From Paenibacillus polymyxa (GTDB taxonomy: Bacteria; Bacillota; Bacilli; Paenibacillales; Paenibacillaceae), in NCBI RefSeq assembly GCF_018614975.1, contig NZ_JAGGNR010000042.1, positions 1 through 58,281 of the forward strand: a stretch of DNA of 58,281 nt, written 5' to 3'. The notes beneath the pieces were generated by a model. It had not been told where the DNA came from and made no database searches. It was given only the letters and a program-made list of their open reading frames with translations. Within the stretch, counting starts at the first letter, position 1. Each line of letters opens with the position of its first letter. Both the position numbers and the translations under genes were made by a program. Of the stretch, positions 17,947-26,757 are shown piece after piece.

Positions 17947-18140
17947 GAATGTTAACCTCCATTATATTCGAGGCGACGCAAAATCAGGCACGGCTGGTGA
18001 GAACAGCCCTTCCCGTATTGTTGTGTCGCTATACGCGCTCATATTCCCGGATAGCTCGCTATCCTACACTCTACTGTATAACTATATCCAGTTCCCTCGC
18101 TCAATTCAAATCCAAATTCAGAGTTTTTTCCTCATCAAGC

Positions 18141-18178
18141 AAAAAAAGAAGAGCCGCACCTGTAAAGTGCAACTCCCT
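18141..18178 (-). terminator. Terminator after the DUF6171-like gene
   Basis: GAGTTGCAC-TTTACAG-GTGCGGCTC on the minus strand, with G-T pairs, followed by CTTC and seven T residues. Confidence 0.75.
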
Positions 18179-18212
18179 TTTGCTTCATTAATAATAAGAT
18201 TCGTTCATCGGA

Positions 18213-18479
18213 TCAGGTCCATTGCGATTCATAAGGAAAAGGACATGTCGACTCCCTTAGCTTCGCCCGCACCTGTACGAGACAACCACAATGCCGACAA
18301 GTTGTGCCATATTGCAATCCAGGACAAGCAGAGCAGATGGATAGTCGACGCTCATATTCCTCATCCTGCACCGTAGGACGCGATCGCGAGGCAATCTCCA
18401 CAAGTCTGGCCATTTTGGCATCGCTAATCTTCACATCGTACTGATCATTACATCCCTTGCAAGGTTCCTGCCTTTTCAT
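18213..18479 (-). CDS. Small cysteine-rich protein (DUF6171-like)
   Basis: An 88-residue protein with nine cysteines, mostly in CxxC-type pairs: CKGC near the N-terminus, CSACPGL and CRHCGCLV in the C-terminal half. This suggests one or two zinc ribbons. It resembles the DUF6171 group of Paenibacillaceae, for which I know no function. It starts 3 nt after the arabinofuranosidase stop, so the two genes are probably cotranscribed, though a functional link is not evident. Confidence 0.6.
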   Translation of the reverse strand: MKRQEPCKGCNDQYDVKISDAKMARLVEIASRSRPTVQDEEYERRLSICSACPGLQYGTTCRHCGCLVQVRAKLRESTCPFPYESQWT

Positions 18480-18482
18480 GCA

Positions 18483-19964
18483 TTAACCCTCTACAGCGAG
18501 CACCCCAACCGATGCTGGTGGAAGGACAAAACGCAGTGTGTTATCCTCCAGTGTGAGTCCTTCCCATCTCACAGGCTTAACACAATTCGGCTGTTCAAAG
18601 GTATTGAATGCACCAAAATCAGTATGGTGCAGAATCTGCCCGGTTACTTTAGCGGCTTGAGCTGCGTCCAGCTGACACACAACTTCCAACTCATCGGTAT
18701 GACTCAGATTACAAGCTGTCACATGAATGACCCCATCCTTGTTGCGGGAGGCTGACAAGCTGAGCTGAGGAATGGTTTCTTCTCCGAAGGTATACCCAGG
18801 GCTTTCATAATTCAAATCCAATCGCTGCGCATCCATATGAACCTGATACATATCAAATACATGATACGTAGGGGTCAGGAGCATTTTATCCCCTTCCGTG
18901 AGCACAAGCGATTGAAGCACGTTGACGATCTGCGCAAGATTTGCCATGTGTACCCGTTTATTATGTTGGTTGAAAATATTCAGGTTAACACCTGCAAGCA
19001 CAGCGTCCCGCATCGTGTTCTGTTGATATAGGAATCCTGGATTGGTTCCCGGCTCAACGTTATACCACGTGCCCCATTCGTCCACAATAATGCCGACTCT
19101 GCCCTCTGGATCATATTTGTCCATAATCTCGGAGTGCTTCACCAGTAATTCATCCATATGGAGCGTCTTTTTCAAGGTGGTGAACCATTCAGCCTCTCCA
19201 AATCCTGTAGCTGCGCCTTTATCATTCCACTCTCCTGTAGGGATGGTGTAATAATGAAGACTAATTCCGTCCATAAAACGAGCAGCCTCTCGCATCAGGA
19301 CTTCCATCCACTCATAGTTGCCTTCGTTGGGTCCACAAGCGATTTTATAAATCTCGTTCCCGGAATAGTTACGTACATATGTAGCATACCGGCGATATTC
19401 ATCCGCATAATATTCGGGACGCATATTTCCACCGCATCCCCAGTTCTCATTTCCCACGCCAAAATACTTCATTTTCCACGGTTCTTCCCTACCGTTACTC
19501 TTACGCCAGTTCGCCATCGGGGATTCACCGTCAAATGTGATGTACTCCACCCATTCCTGCATCTCCTGCACTGTACCGCTACCCAGGTTGCCACTGATAT
19601 ATGGCTCCGTGCCGAGCAACTCACATAATCTCAAGAATTCATGTGTACCAAAGTGATTGTTCTCTTCCACACCGCCCCAGTGCGTATTGATCATACGAGC
19701 ACGCTCACTCTTCGGGCCCACACCATCTTTCCAGTGATATTCATCGGCAAAACAACCGCCTGGCCAGCGAAGTACTGGAATATTAAGCTTCTGTAAGGCC
19801 GTTAACACATCATTTCGAATCCCATCCGTATTCGGAATGGGTGAATCTTCTCCTACCCACAACCCCTCATAAATACAACGTCCCAAGTGTTCGGAAAAGT
19901 GACCATATATATTGCGATTTATTAATCCTTGATCAGAATCAGCCTTTAAAATAACATCAACCAT
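18483..19964 (-). CDS. abfA: GH51 alpha-L-arabinofuranosidase, intracellular
   Basis: The 493-residue protein has the GH51 hallmarks: NIYGHFSEHLGRCIYEG near the N-terminus, RWPGGCFADEYHWKDG, the acid/base glutamate in GNENWG and the nucleophile glutamate in IVDEWGTWY. It releases terminal arabinose from arabino-oligosaccharides. No signal peptide is seen, so it acts on imported oligomers. The upstream frame reads further, but the ATG at 19964 has GGAGG at the right distance. A perfect cre site immediately upstream points to carbon catabolite repression. No arabinose transport genes are adjacent. Confidence 0.92.
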   Translation of the reverse strand: MVDVILKADSDQGLINRNIYGHFSEHLGRCIYEGLWVGEDSPIPNTDGIRNDVLTALQKLNIPVLRWPGGCFADEYHWKDGVGPKSERARMINTHWGGVEENNHFGTHEFLRLCELLGTEPYISGNLGSGTVQEMQEWVEYITFDGESPMANWRKSNGREEPWKMKYFGVGNENWGCGGNMRPEYYADEYRRYATYVRNYSGNEIYKIACGPNEGNYEWMEVLMREAARFMDGISLHYYTIPTGEWNDKGAATGFGEAEWFTTLKKTLHMDELLVKHSEIMDKYDPEGRVGIIVDEWGTWYNVEPGTNPGFLYQQNTMRDAVLAGVNLNIFNQHNKRVHMANLAQIVNVLQSLVLTEGDKMLLTPTYHVFDMYQVHMDAQRLDLNYESPGYTFGEETIPQLSLSASRNKDGVIHVTACNLSHTDELEVVCQLDAAQAAKVTGQILHHTDFGAFNTFEQPNCVKPVRWEGLTLEDNTLRFVLPPASVGVLAVEG

Positions 19965-19987
19965 GATTTCAACCTCCATAAATTATA

Positions 19988-20003
19988 TTGTTATCGCTTA
20001 CAA
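19988..20003. promoter_or_regulatory. Catabolite-responsive element (cre) before abfA
   Basis: Minus strand TTGTAAGCGATAACAA matches the CcpA operator consensus WTGNNARCGNWWWCAW at every position, 24 bases upstream of the abfA start. Its position at or downstream of the promoter fits repression by CcpA with HPr-Ser-P. Confidence 0.8.
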
Positions 20004-20043
20004 TAACTCGTTTTGGAGTATGTTTCAACCGTTTATATTTCTA

Positions 20044-20090
20044 CACAAACAAGCCTCTTCCTGCGTAATTGATTAGGAAGAGGCTTGTTT
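20044..20090. terminator. Terminator after the Asp-box protein gene
   Basis: AAGCCTCTTCCT and AGGAAGAGGCTT arms (12 bp, 12-base loop) with T-rich flanks on both strands. It lies downstream of the 20183-21370 gene. Confidence 0.8.
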
Positions 20091-20182
20091 GTTATACAAA
20101 TTCATGCAGAGACTTACTAAATTGATTTTTATTCATTTCTAATTTGGATTTGCTCCATTGTTATTTCAGAATAATAGGCTAT

Positions 20183-21370
20183 TTAATCCTGCTCTGAAGG
20201 CAACAACATTTTTTGTGTCCAGGTCGTTCCACCATCTATAGTCTGATAGATCGCAGGAGAGTTATCACTTGTGACTGCGAGCCAACCCGTCTTGGCCGAT
20301 GGGAACGAGATACGGGAACTGTATCCCGGATCTTTCAGGTCAATATTTTTCCACGTGGAACCTGTATCATAAGAACGTCCAATACCCACTTTGCCAGCTG
20401 CGGGTGAACCTGCAGACAGATAAGCCGTCTGATTACCAATCAAGGCCATGTTGCCGGGATGACCACCCGGGTTGGCTGGTCCGTTTCCTTTGCCCGTACT
20501 GTTTGTACCTGGTGCAGGACCTCCCCCTGCTGTGGATTGCGCAAATACTTGGGTCCAGTTCCTGCCTTGATTACCGCTCGCATAGAGGGAGTAGGATTGT
20601 TGGGACATGCCTGCATCACCATACAGAAGGGCCCATACTTGCTGGCCATGTGCATACAGATCCGCTCCGTTCCATGTGTCTGAGACAACTCGAAGAGAGG
20701 TTATCCAGTTCTTGCCGCCATCACTCGTTTGCTTCAGATGATATCCCGATCCAGGTACAACCACGACGGCATACCCTTGTTTCTCTGTTGCAAAGGCAGC
20801 TGCACGCGTGTTGGCAGGTGTATTCATTTTACTCCAGGTCATCCCGCCATCCTTCGTCTGATATGCACCATTATAGGTGTAACCAAAACCTACATTTTTA
20901 TTACGAAAATCGATTCGCTTGAATTGAATGCCCGGCGTATCGAGCCGCGTCCAGTGCGATCCCCCGTCATTGGTACGGAGCAGATAGGTTGCGGGTGAAT
21001 CCTTCACTCTCGCCAGCGCATATCCGTTCATATTATTCGGAAAATCAAGCTGTGTGAATTGCCATTGCCCGGTATATATGGACTGCCACGCACATCCTGC
21101 ATTCGAGGTGCCGATCAGGAAGCCCTCACCCCCAGCTCGTCCAGTCGTATCATTAAGAAAATCGATATCTGTAAAGCGCAGGTGTTGATCCTCCACACCA
21201 CTGCCCTTTCTCAATGTAGCAGATAGTCCATGATCTCCCTTTCCACATACCTGTGAGGATGCGGCGTTTGCACCTGACAGCGTATGTACCGGTCCCATTC
21301 CCCAAGCCAGTGTTAACGATAAAGCGAGTGCACCCATCCGTTTCCATGTCATTGTACTCTTGGTCGTCAT
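20183..21370 (-). CDS. Secreted Asp-box/YCF48-like beta-propeller protein
   Basis: A 395-residue exported protein. A signal peptide covers about residues 1-37 (basic start, ALALSLTLAWGM core, ANA-A cleavage). Six Asp-box repeats of the pattern S/T-x-D-x-G-x-x-W follow, such as RTNDGGSHW, QTKDGGMTW, QTSDGGKNW and QTIDGGTTW. They suggest a six-bladed propeller like YCF48/BNR proteins. A Gly/Pro/Asn-rich insertion interrupts the region before the last two repeats. The ATG at 21370 has GGAGGTG upstream. No sialidase catalytic set is evident, so I assign no enzymatic role. Confidence 0.75.
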   Translation of the reverse strand: MTTKSTMTWKRMGALALSLTLAWGMGPVHTLSGANAASSQVCGKGDHGLSATLRKGSGVEDQHLRFTDIDFLNDTTGRAGGEGFLIGTSNAGCAWQSIYTGQWQFTQLDFPNNMNGYALARVKDSPATYLLRTNDGGSHWTRLDTPGIQFKRIDFRNKNVGFGYTYNGAYQTKDGGMTWSKMNTPANTRAAAFATEKQGYAVVVVPGSGYHLKQTSDGGKNWITSLRVVSDTWNGADLYAHGQQVWALLYGDAGMSQQSYSLYASGNQGRNWTQVFAQSTAGGGPAPGTNSTGKGNGPANPGGHPGNMALIGNQTAYLSAGSPAAGKVGIGRSYDTGSTWKNIDLKDPGYSSRISFPSAKTGWLAVTSDNSPAIYQTIDGGTTWTQKMLLPSEQD

Positions 21371-21452
21371 CGTAACACCTCCTGTTATGGTTTTACCCAA
21401 ATATGGCGGTTTTAACGTAACAATTTACTTGACACCGATGACAATTTCGCAA

Positions 21453-21502
21453 GAAAAAAACCACCTTTACCCATGATTGGATCATGTAGGCAAGTGTGGT
21501 TC
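21453..21502 (-). terminator. Terminator after the small membrane protein gene
   Basis: Minus strand ACCACACTTGCC..CATGAT and ATCATG..GGTAAAGGTGGT arms, then seven T residues. Confidence 0.75.
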
Positions 21503-21527
21503 ATCACCAAACATTGTTTGCTCTAAG

Positions 21528-21776
21528 TTAAAAGGGATACGTCACCATAGCAAGGATAACAAAACTGATACTTAATAAAAGGCATAAACTAAAATATATT
21601 TTGTTGTATTTATATTCACGAATACTATATGCAGCAAAAAGCATGGCCAGATCAGCCACCATCAACGTGAAGTTGAGAAATATCGTCACTGCTAATACAA
21701 AATTGATGACAAACACTATAAAAACTGCAGTTAGCCACCTGGGATACATACTCAATTGAGCCCGAATCACACGCAT
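21528..21776 (-). CDS. Small two-helix membrane protein, unknown
   Basis: An 82-residue protein with two clear hydrophobic helices (about 14-48, possibly kinked, and 60-79) separated by a short charged loop, REYKYNK. GAGGAAGGTG lies at good distance before the ATG and a strong terminator follows, so it is a genuine single-gene unit. I recognise no family. Confidence 0.6.
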   Translation of the reverse strand: MRVIRAQLSMYPRWLTAVFIVFVINFVLAVTIFLNFTLMVADLAMLFAAYSIREYKYNKIYFSLCLLLSISFVILAMVTYPF

Positions 21777-21906
21777 TCACATTCACCTTCCTCTACTTCC
21801 ATATTATACACAAATATCAAGATAGAGGCACCCTAAAGCATGGTCATTCACATGACAATGCCGGTACTAACACATGCAATAAATGGTAGAGACACAGGAA
21901 CATACG

Positions 21907-21915
21907 TGCTATAAT
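21907..21915 (+). promoter_or_regulatory. Extended -10 promoter of the small toxin-like gene
   Basis: TGCTATAAT at 21907-21915 is a perfect extended -10. The -35 region is poor (TAGAGA). Transcription would start near 21922, giving a leader of about 70 nt. Confidence 0.6.
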
Positions 21916-21990
21916 TAATTTTATGGACTTTTGAATAACGGTGGATGTTTTTCAGACCACGGCGCAGCTTCCCGAGAGGGGGTGACGTCG

Positions 21991-22122
21991 ATGGTCAATC
22001 TTGTGGCGTTGCTTGATGTGATCCGATGGATTGCTGCGATCCTCAGTATTGTACTGAGTGGGCGAAAGCTTTACCGTTGGTTACGCAAAAAGTTTCGTAG
22101 CAAGCGAAAACCCACCTCATAA
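21991..22122 (+). CDS. Candidate type I toxin: 43-residue hydrophobic-cationic peptide
   Basis: The peptide has one hydrophobic helix (about residues 2-22) followed by a strongly basic tail (GRKLYRWLRKKFRSKRK), the layout of TxpA/BsrG/holin-like type I toxins of Bacillales. I see no firm family match. GAGGGGG lies six bases before the ATG at 21991. The run CTTCCC just upstream can pair with it (CTTCCC-GAGA-GGGGG), which would hide the ribosome-binding site. The stop codon falls inside the loop of a long hairpin (22102-22151). An antisense promoter reads toward its 3' end. Toxicity is inference. Confidence 0.55.
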   Translation: MVNLVALLDVIRWIAAILSIVLSGRKLYRWLRKKFRSKRKPTS

Positions 22123-22151
22123 GGTCGGAAGCCTGACGGTGGGTTTCGCTT
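22102..22151. terminator. Hairpin over the toxin stop codon, ends the antisense RNA
   Basis: AAGCGAAAACCCACC pairs with GGTGGGTTTCGCTT (one bulge). On the minus strand the second arm is followed by GGGTTTTCGCTTGC, a modest T tract, so it could end an antisense transcript coming from 22317. Confidence 0.55.
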
Positions 22152-22206
22152 GAATAGCATTATTTAGTTCATGCGCGCCGTGGCAATCCACAGCCTTTCT
22201 GGTCCT

Positions 22207-22244
22207 AAGAGTCTTTACCGTTGGCGCGGTAAAGGCTCTTTTTA
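22207..22244 (+). terminator. Terminator of the toxin mRNA
   Basis: AGAGTCTTTACCG and CGGTAAAGGCTCTT arms with a six-base loop followed by T residues. The arm shares the TTTACCGTTGG sequence with the toxin coding region at about 22070-22080. Confidence 0.75.
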
Positions 22245-22323
22245 GTATATGACCGAACCCGATCACCATATACTTCACGAATGTAATATATCAATTAATA
22301 TACTACTGAATACTTATGTAGTC

Positions 22324-22352
22324 AGTATAGCACAGCTCTGGACAAAAGTTAA
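22324..22352 (-). promoter_or_regulatory. Antisense promoter facing the toxin gene
   Basis: Minus strand TTAACT (22347-22352), 17 nt, TATACT (22324-22329), with TGC directly before the -10 as an extended element. It sits immediately beyond the speB terminator, so it is not needed for speB. Confidence 0.6.
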
Positions 22353-22355
22353 CAA

Positions 22356-22407
22356 TACAAAACGCCCTCCCCTGCGCAAATTTGAAACCGCGCAGACAGA
22401 GAGCGTT
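22356..22407 (-). terminator. Terminator after speB
   Basis: Minus strand ACGCTCTC..CTGCGC pairs with GCGCAG..GAGGGCGT, followed by TTTTG. Confidence 0.75.
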
Positions 22408-22429
22408 ATACTTATCGATTATTCTGTGA

Positions 22430-23299
22430 TTATTTCACGAATCCAAGCAACATTTCACGGATCAGCTTCGCAGCTACAATCTGTGTCTGTTGCGTTGGAT
22501 CATAGATTGGTGCAACTTCAACCAAGTCACAACCAACGACATTTACATCAGATCCTGCGATCATATGAATGGCTTCCAGCAGCTCCTTGGACGTAATGCC
22601 GCCCGCTTCTGCTGTACCTGTTCCTGGTGCTGCTGACGGATCAAGTACATCGATGTCGATGGTTACGTATACCGGACGATTGCCCATCTTCGGAAGAGCT
22701 TCCTTCATCGGAGCTGCCACTTCAAATGGATAGAAGTTGATGTTCTCGCGACCATACTGGAACTCCTCACGGGAGCCAGAACGGATACCGAACTGATAGA
22801 TGTTTTGGCCACCCATCAACTCAGCTGCTTTACGTACTGGCGTGGAGTGGGACAATGGCTCGCCTTCATAGTTTTCACGAAGGTCTGCATGTGCATCAAT
22901 ATGGATCAGGATAAGGTCCGGGTATTTCTTGTACATCTGTTGGATGACTGGCCAAGTAACCAGATGCTCGCCACCGAGACCAACTGGGAATTTGTCGTCA
23001 GCGAGCAGACTGCCGATGTATTCATGAATCACTTCCAGGCTGCGTCCCGCGTTACCGAAAGGCAGTAGCAGATCTCCAGCGTCAAAGTATGTCATGTCTA
23101 CAATGCTTTTGTCGAGATAGGGGCTGTACTCTTCAAGTCCAACCGATGCTTGACGGATATGAGATGGGCCGAAACGGGACCCCGGACGGAAGCTGACGGT
23201 GTAATCCATCGGCATGCCATAGATAACCGCTTTGGAGTTCTCATAATCCTCAGAGCTGCAAATAAATACGTTTCCTGAATAAGCTTGATCCAGTTTCAT
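22430..23299 (-). CDS. speB: Agmatinase
   Basis: SpeB hydrolyses agmatine to putrescine and urea. The 289-aa ureohydrolase carries the two-manganese ligands H112 (GGEH), D135, H137 and D139 (IDAHAD), and the DIDVLDPSAAPG segment with the last two aspartates. It lies 15 nt downstream of speE; together they form the putrescine-to-spermidine module conserved in Bacillales. Confidence 0.95.
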   Translation of the reverse strand: MKLDQAYSGNVFICSSEDYENSKAVIYGMPMDYTVSFRPGSRFGPSHIRQASVGLEEYSPYLDKSIVDMTYFDAGDLLLPFGNAGRSLEVIHEYIGSLLADDKFPVGLGGEHLVTWPVIQQMYKKYPDLILIHIDAHADLRENYEGEPLSHSTPVRKAAELMGGQNIYQFGIRSGSREEFQYGRENINFYPFEVAAPMKEALPKMGNRPVYVTIDIDVLDPSAAPGTGTAEAGGITSKELLEAIHMIAGSDVNVVGCDLVEVAPIYDPTQQTQIVAAKLIREMLLGFVK

Positions 23300-23314
23300 T
23301 AATGATTTCCCCTT

Positions 23315-24142
23315 TTATTTCGTTAAATCTTCCACGAATTTAGGAAGTACAAATGCTGCTTTGTGCAGACGCGGAGAGTAATACTTGGTATCCATCTCCG
23401 GGATTTGAGTCTCATCCACCTCAAGCGGGTCATGTTTCTTGCTACCCATCGTGAATGTCCACAAACCACTTGGATAGGTTGGAATATTACAGCCGTACAC
23501 ATGTACGATCGGGAAGATTTCTTTAACGTCTTTGTTCACCTTCTGGATCAGATCCGCCTTGAACCAAGGGTTGTCCGTTTGGGCAACGAAGATTCCGTCT
23601 TCTTTCAATGCTTCGTAGATGCCTTGGTAGAACCCACGCTCAAACAATGGAGCAGCCGGGCCTACAGGCTCCGTAGAATCTACGATGATCACATCGTATT
23701 CATTTTTATGTTCAATAATATGCATGTAGCCGTCGTTTACGAGCACTTCAACATTAGGCTCGTCCAACTTGCCGGCGATTTCAGGCAAATATTTTTTGGA
23801 GTATTCAATGACTTTACCGTCGATCTCGACGAGAACTGCTTTTTCTACAGCAGCATGTTTAATGACTTCACGAATGACTCCGCCATCGCCGCCACCGACA
23901 ACCAGAACTTTTTTCGGATTCGGGTGAGTGTTCAGCGCAGGGTGTGCCGCCATTTCGTGATATACGAATTCGTCTTTTACAGTCGTCATCACCATGCCAT
24001 CAAGAAGCAACATGTTACCGAATTCTTCGGTCTCTACCATGGCCAAATCTTGAAAATCCGTTTTCTCTGTAACATAGGTCTGCTTAATCTTCGCGGTGAT
24101 CCCGAATACCGGGGTCTGTTTCTCCGTAAACCACAATTCCAT
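23315..24142 (-). CDS. speE: Spermidine synthase
   Basis: SpeE transfers an aminopropyl group from decarboxylated S-adenosylmethionine to putrescine. The 275-aa protein has the N-terminal beta domain, the nucleotide motif GGGDGG at 83-88 and the catalytic segment VDSTEPVGPA (about 155-164). It is the first gene of a speE-speB operon whose promoter overlaps the divergent pbpG promoter. Confidence 0.96.
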   Translation of the reverse strand: MELWFTEKQTPVFGITAKIKQTYVTEKTDFQDLAMVETEEFGNMLLLDGMVMTTVKDEFVYHEMAAHPALNTHPNPKKVLVVGGGDGGVIREVIKHAAVEKAVLVEIDGKVIEYSKKYLPEIAGKLDEPNVEVLVNDGYMHIIEHKNEYDVIIVDSTEPVGPAAPLFERGFYQGIYEALKEDGIFVAQTDNPWFKADLIQKVNKDVKEIFPIVHVYGCNIPTYPSGLWTFTMGSKKHDPLEVDETQIPEMDTKYYSPRLHKAAFVLPKFVEDLTK

Positions 24143-24340
24143 AATCTCTACCTTCTCTCCGTAAAGTTAATGATCAGCCATACCCGACCAAGCGCTATGC
24201 ACTATAATCGGTTCGCCCAAGCACGTCCAGCGTTCGGCGCCATATCGCGTTATCATTGCTGGCCTGCGGGAAAGGTCCGCGGTTCACTTCATTATATAGA
24301 TAGTATATCTTGTACCGAATCTTACCTTTTCATTACCCTT

Positions 24341-24373
24341 TTGCATTATACGCGATTGACGTTTATACTGCAA
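24341..24373. promoter_or_regulatory. Fully overlapping divergent promoters of speE and pbpG
   Basis: Plus strand: TTGCAT (24341-24346), 17 nt, TATACT (24364-24369) toward pbpG. Minus strand: TTGCAG (24373-24368), 17 nt, TATAAT (24350-24345) toward speE. Each -10 overlaps the other's -35 by two bases, so polymerase cannot occupy both at once. Confidence 0.65.
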
Positions 24374-24478
24374 AACGGTTTTTAAGGCGAAAATGCTACA
24401 TTTTGTTTGCTTATGCACCCGATTGAATATCCCTGCCAATCAAGTCCCATACTGGAAGAAAAGAGAGGAGCCCGTTCC

Positions 24479-26557
24479 ATGACCAAGCCAAATCAAAAGA
24501 CCCGCAAACGCGGGTTCCGTGTACGTAAATTGTTTAAAAACCTGTCTCTGCTCGCCGTGCTCGCCATGCTTGCTACCGCTGCAGGATTGGTCTATCTATA
24601 CGCAACCAGCCTGCCCCTAGCAGACTCTGATCGGAATTCCAGATTACTGGACAGTCAGGGTGAAGTCATCGCTACCTTTTCCGCAGGTGGCAAAGACTCT
24701 GTACCCGTTCAACTGGAGGATATCGCTCCAGATCTGGTCAATGCCACTCTGGCTGTAGAGGACCGCAAATTCTATAATCACTACGGGTTCGACGTGCAAG
24801 GGATGGGACGGGCTGTGCTCGTTAACCTCGAACATATGCAGATGTCACAAGGTGCGAGTACATTGACTCAACAGCTGGCGCGTAACCTATATCTATCTCA
24901 TGAGAAAACATGGACTCGCAAAGCCAAGGAAGCCATGTACACGGCGCAATTGGAGATGAAATACAGCAAGGATGAAATTTTGCAGATGTATCTGAACGAA
25001 ATCTATTATGGGCATGGTGCGTACGGAATCGAAGCGGCTTCACGAATGTATTTTGGCAAATCAGCCAAACAGCTGGATCTTGCAGAGAGTGCCATGCTGG
25101 CAGGAATCCCGAAAGGACCTACCTACTATTCACCCTATAACCATATGAAGAATGCCAAAGACCGACAGAAGATTGTGCTGAATGCCATGGCTGATATCGG
25201 CAAGATCACCCAGGCCGAAGCGAATAAGGCCTATGAGAAAATGCTTTCGTTCAAACCGGAAAGTGAACGTAAAACGGTGGAAAGTGCCCCGTATTTCCGT
25301 GACTATATCCGGAATCTTGCCATCAAAGAGCTTGGTATCAGTGAAGCGATGCTGGATCATGGGGGATTGAATATCTACACCACCCTGGATCTGCGTGTAC
25401 AAAAAGCAGCTGAAGACGCTATAGCGAAGGGTATGGATGCCAAAAGCGAGCTGGAGACGGCCCTCGTGTCCATCGACCCTCGTACAGGCTACATCAAAGC
25501 CATGGTAGGCGGCAAGAATTACCGTACCAATCAGATTAACCATGTTCTGGCGACATCGCGCCAGCCAGGTTCGGCGTTTAAACCGATTATGTATCTGGCA
25601 GCCCTGGAATCCAAGCAGCTCACCAGTGCATCCATATTTAACAGTGAACCTACCCTGTTTCACTATGACAATGACCGCAAAACCTATAAACCCGGCAACT
25701 TTGGAGACAAGTATCTGGGAGAGATTGATCTAAGACAAGCGATCGCCGCTTCAGACAATATCTATGCGGTGAACACCATTATGCAGATCGGTCCTGAGCA
25801 GGTTGTGAGTATGGCAAAAAACCTTGGCATTACAAGCAACCTGAGCGCCGTACCTTCTCTTGCACTAGGAACGTCACCTGTCAGCCCGCTGGAGATGGCG
25901 TCGGCCTTTTCCGTCATTGCTGCTGGTGGACAACGGACGCCACCTGTCGCCATTCTGCAAGTAACAGATGCCGCAGGACGTGTACTCTATGAATCGCCTC
26001 AAACCAAGGCTGAGACCGTCGTGGAACCTGCAGCAGCTTATGTCCTAACTCGTTTAATGGAAAGTGTCTTCGAAAATGGAGGAACGGGCAACCGCGTGTC
26101 TAAGGCGATCAAACGTCCGGTAGCGGGAAAAACGGGAACAACCAACACGGATGCCTGGTTGGTTGGGTTCACACCGGAGCTCTCTACCGCCGTATGGGTT
26201 GGGTACGACCAAGGCAAAGCCATCTCGACTTCGGATGGCCGCCGGGCGGCGCCGATCTTTGCCCAGTTCACAGAGCAGGCACTTGCGAGTGTACCACCCA
26301 AAATTTTCACCGTGCCTGATCATGTCGTAAGTGTCTATATTGACCCGCAATCCGGCAAGCTGGCAGGCAACGGTTGTGAAGAGAAACGGCTGGAAGTTTT
26401 TATTGATGGTACTGAACCGACAGAGGTATGTCACGGTACGACGGATGATTCAGATTCTGGAGAAGATGAGAAGACACGTCAGGTACAGAATCAACAAGGC
26501 ATACAGGAAGAGAAACATTCTTGGTGGGGAGATTTCAAACGTTGGTGGGTAGAATGA
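24479..26557 (+). CDS. pbpG: Class A penicillin-binding protein (PBP1A/PbpG type)
   Basis: A bifunctional peptidoglycan polymerase and crosslinker anchored by one membrane helix (about residues 20-43). The GT51 domain has the catalytic glutamate E94 in VEDRKFYNHYG and the GASTLTQQLARN motif. The transpeptidase has SAFKP (SxxK), SDN and KTGT. The C-terminus is acidic and then ends in WWGDFKRWW. An upstream frame adds 24 codons, but the ATG at 24479 follows AGAGAGGAG. Position beside speE and ywhD matches B. subtilis pbpG (ywhE), a sporulation-related class A PBP. Confidence 0.92.
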   Translation: MTKPNQKTRKRGFRVRKLFKNLSLLAVLAMLATAAGLVYLYATSLPLADSDRNSRLLDSQGEVIATFSAGGKDSVPVQLEDIAPDLVNATLAVEDRKFYNHYGFDVQGMGRAVLVNLEHMQMSQGASTLTQQLARNLYLSHEKTWTRKAKEAMYTAQLEMKYSKDEILQMYLNEIYYGHGAYGIEAASRMYFGKSAKQLDLAESAMLAGIPKGPTYYSPYNHMKNAKDRQKIVLNAMADIGKITQAEANKAYEKMLSFKPESERKTVESAPYFRDYIRNLAIKELGISEAMLDHGGLNIYTTLDLRVQKAAEDAIAKGMDAKSELETALVSIDPRTGYIKAMVGGKNYRTNQINHVLATSRQPGSAFKPIMYLAALESKQLTSASIFNSEPTLFHYDNDRKTYKPGNFGDKYLGEIDLRQAIAASDNIYAVNTIMQIGPEQVVSMAKNLGITSNLSAVPSLALGTSPVSPLEMASAFSVIAAGGQRTPPVAILQVTDAAGRVLYESPQTKAETVVEPAAAYVLTRLMESVFENGGTGNRVSKAIKRPVAGKTGTTNTDAWLVGFTPELSTAVWVGYDQGKAISTSDGRRAAPIFAQFTEQALASVPPKIFTVPDHVVSVYIDPQSGKLAGNGCEEKRLEVFIDGTEPTEVCHGTTDDSDSGEDEKTRQVQNQQGIQEEKHSWWGDFKRWWVE

Positions 26558-26677
26558 CGTAAATGGGCGATGACTTAGTTGCGTCACCTATAATTCCTGG
26601 TTATATTGAACAATTGGAAATTCACTTCGAATGAAAACTCATAATTATTCAGATCAATGAGTACGATTAATGCACAA

Positions 26678-26724
26678 GCAAAAGACCCCCAGCCGAACTT
26701 TCCGGTCAAGGGGCCTTTTGCTTC
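26678..26724. terminator. Bidirectional terminator between pbpG and ywhD
   Basis: AAAAGACCCCCAGCCGAA and TTCCGGTCAAGGGGCCTTTT arms form a hairpin flanked by A and T runs, serving two converging genes. Confidence 0.75.
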
Positions 26725-26757
26725 TTTTTGCTTTTATACTTTGTTGAATGATCTGCC

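Larger units (their letters stand above)
22100..22317 (-). ncRNA. Candidate antisense antitoxin RNA
   Basis: A transcript of about 215 nt is predicted from the promoter at 22324-22352 to the hairpin at 22102-22151. It would be complementary to the whole 3' untranslated region and last codons of the toxin mRNA, as RatA is to TxpA. No reading frame with a ribosome-binding site is present. Predicted from promoter and hairpin only. Confidence 0.4.

Noticed and set aside
20299..20922. 207-codon frame opposite the Asp-box protein
   Set aside because: Antisense shadow, rich in Cys, His and Arg, without a start signal.
23363..24385. 340-codon open frame on the plus strand opposite speE
   Set aside because: Antisense to a well-supported speE; composition is that of a shadow frame, and it runs through the divergent promoter region.
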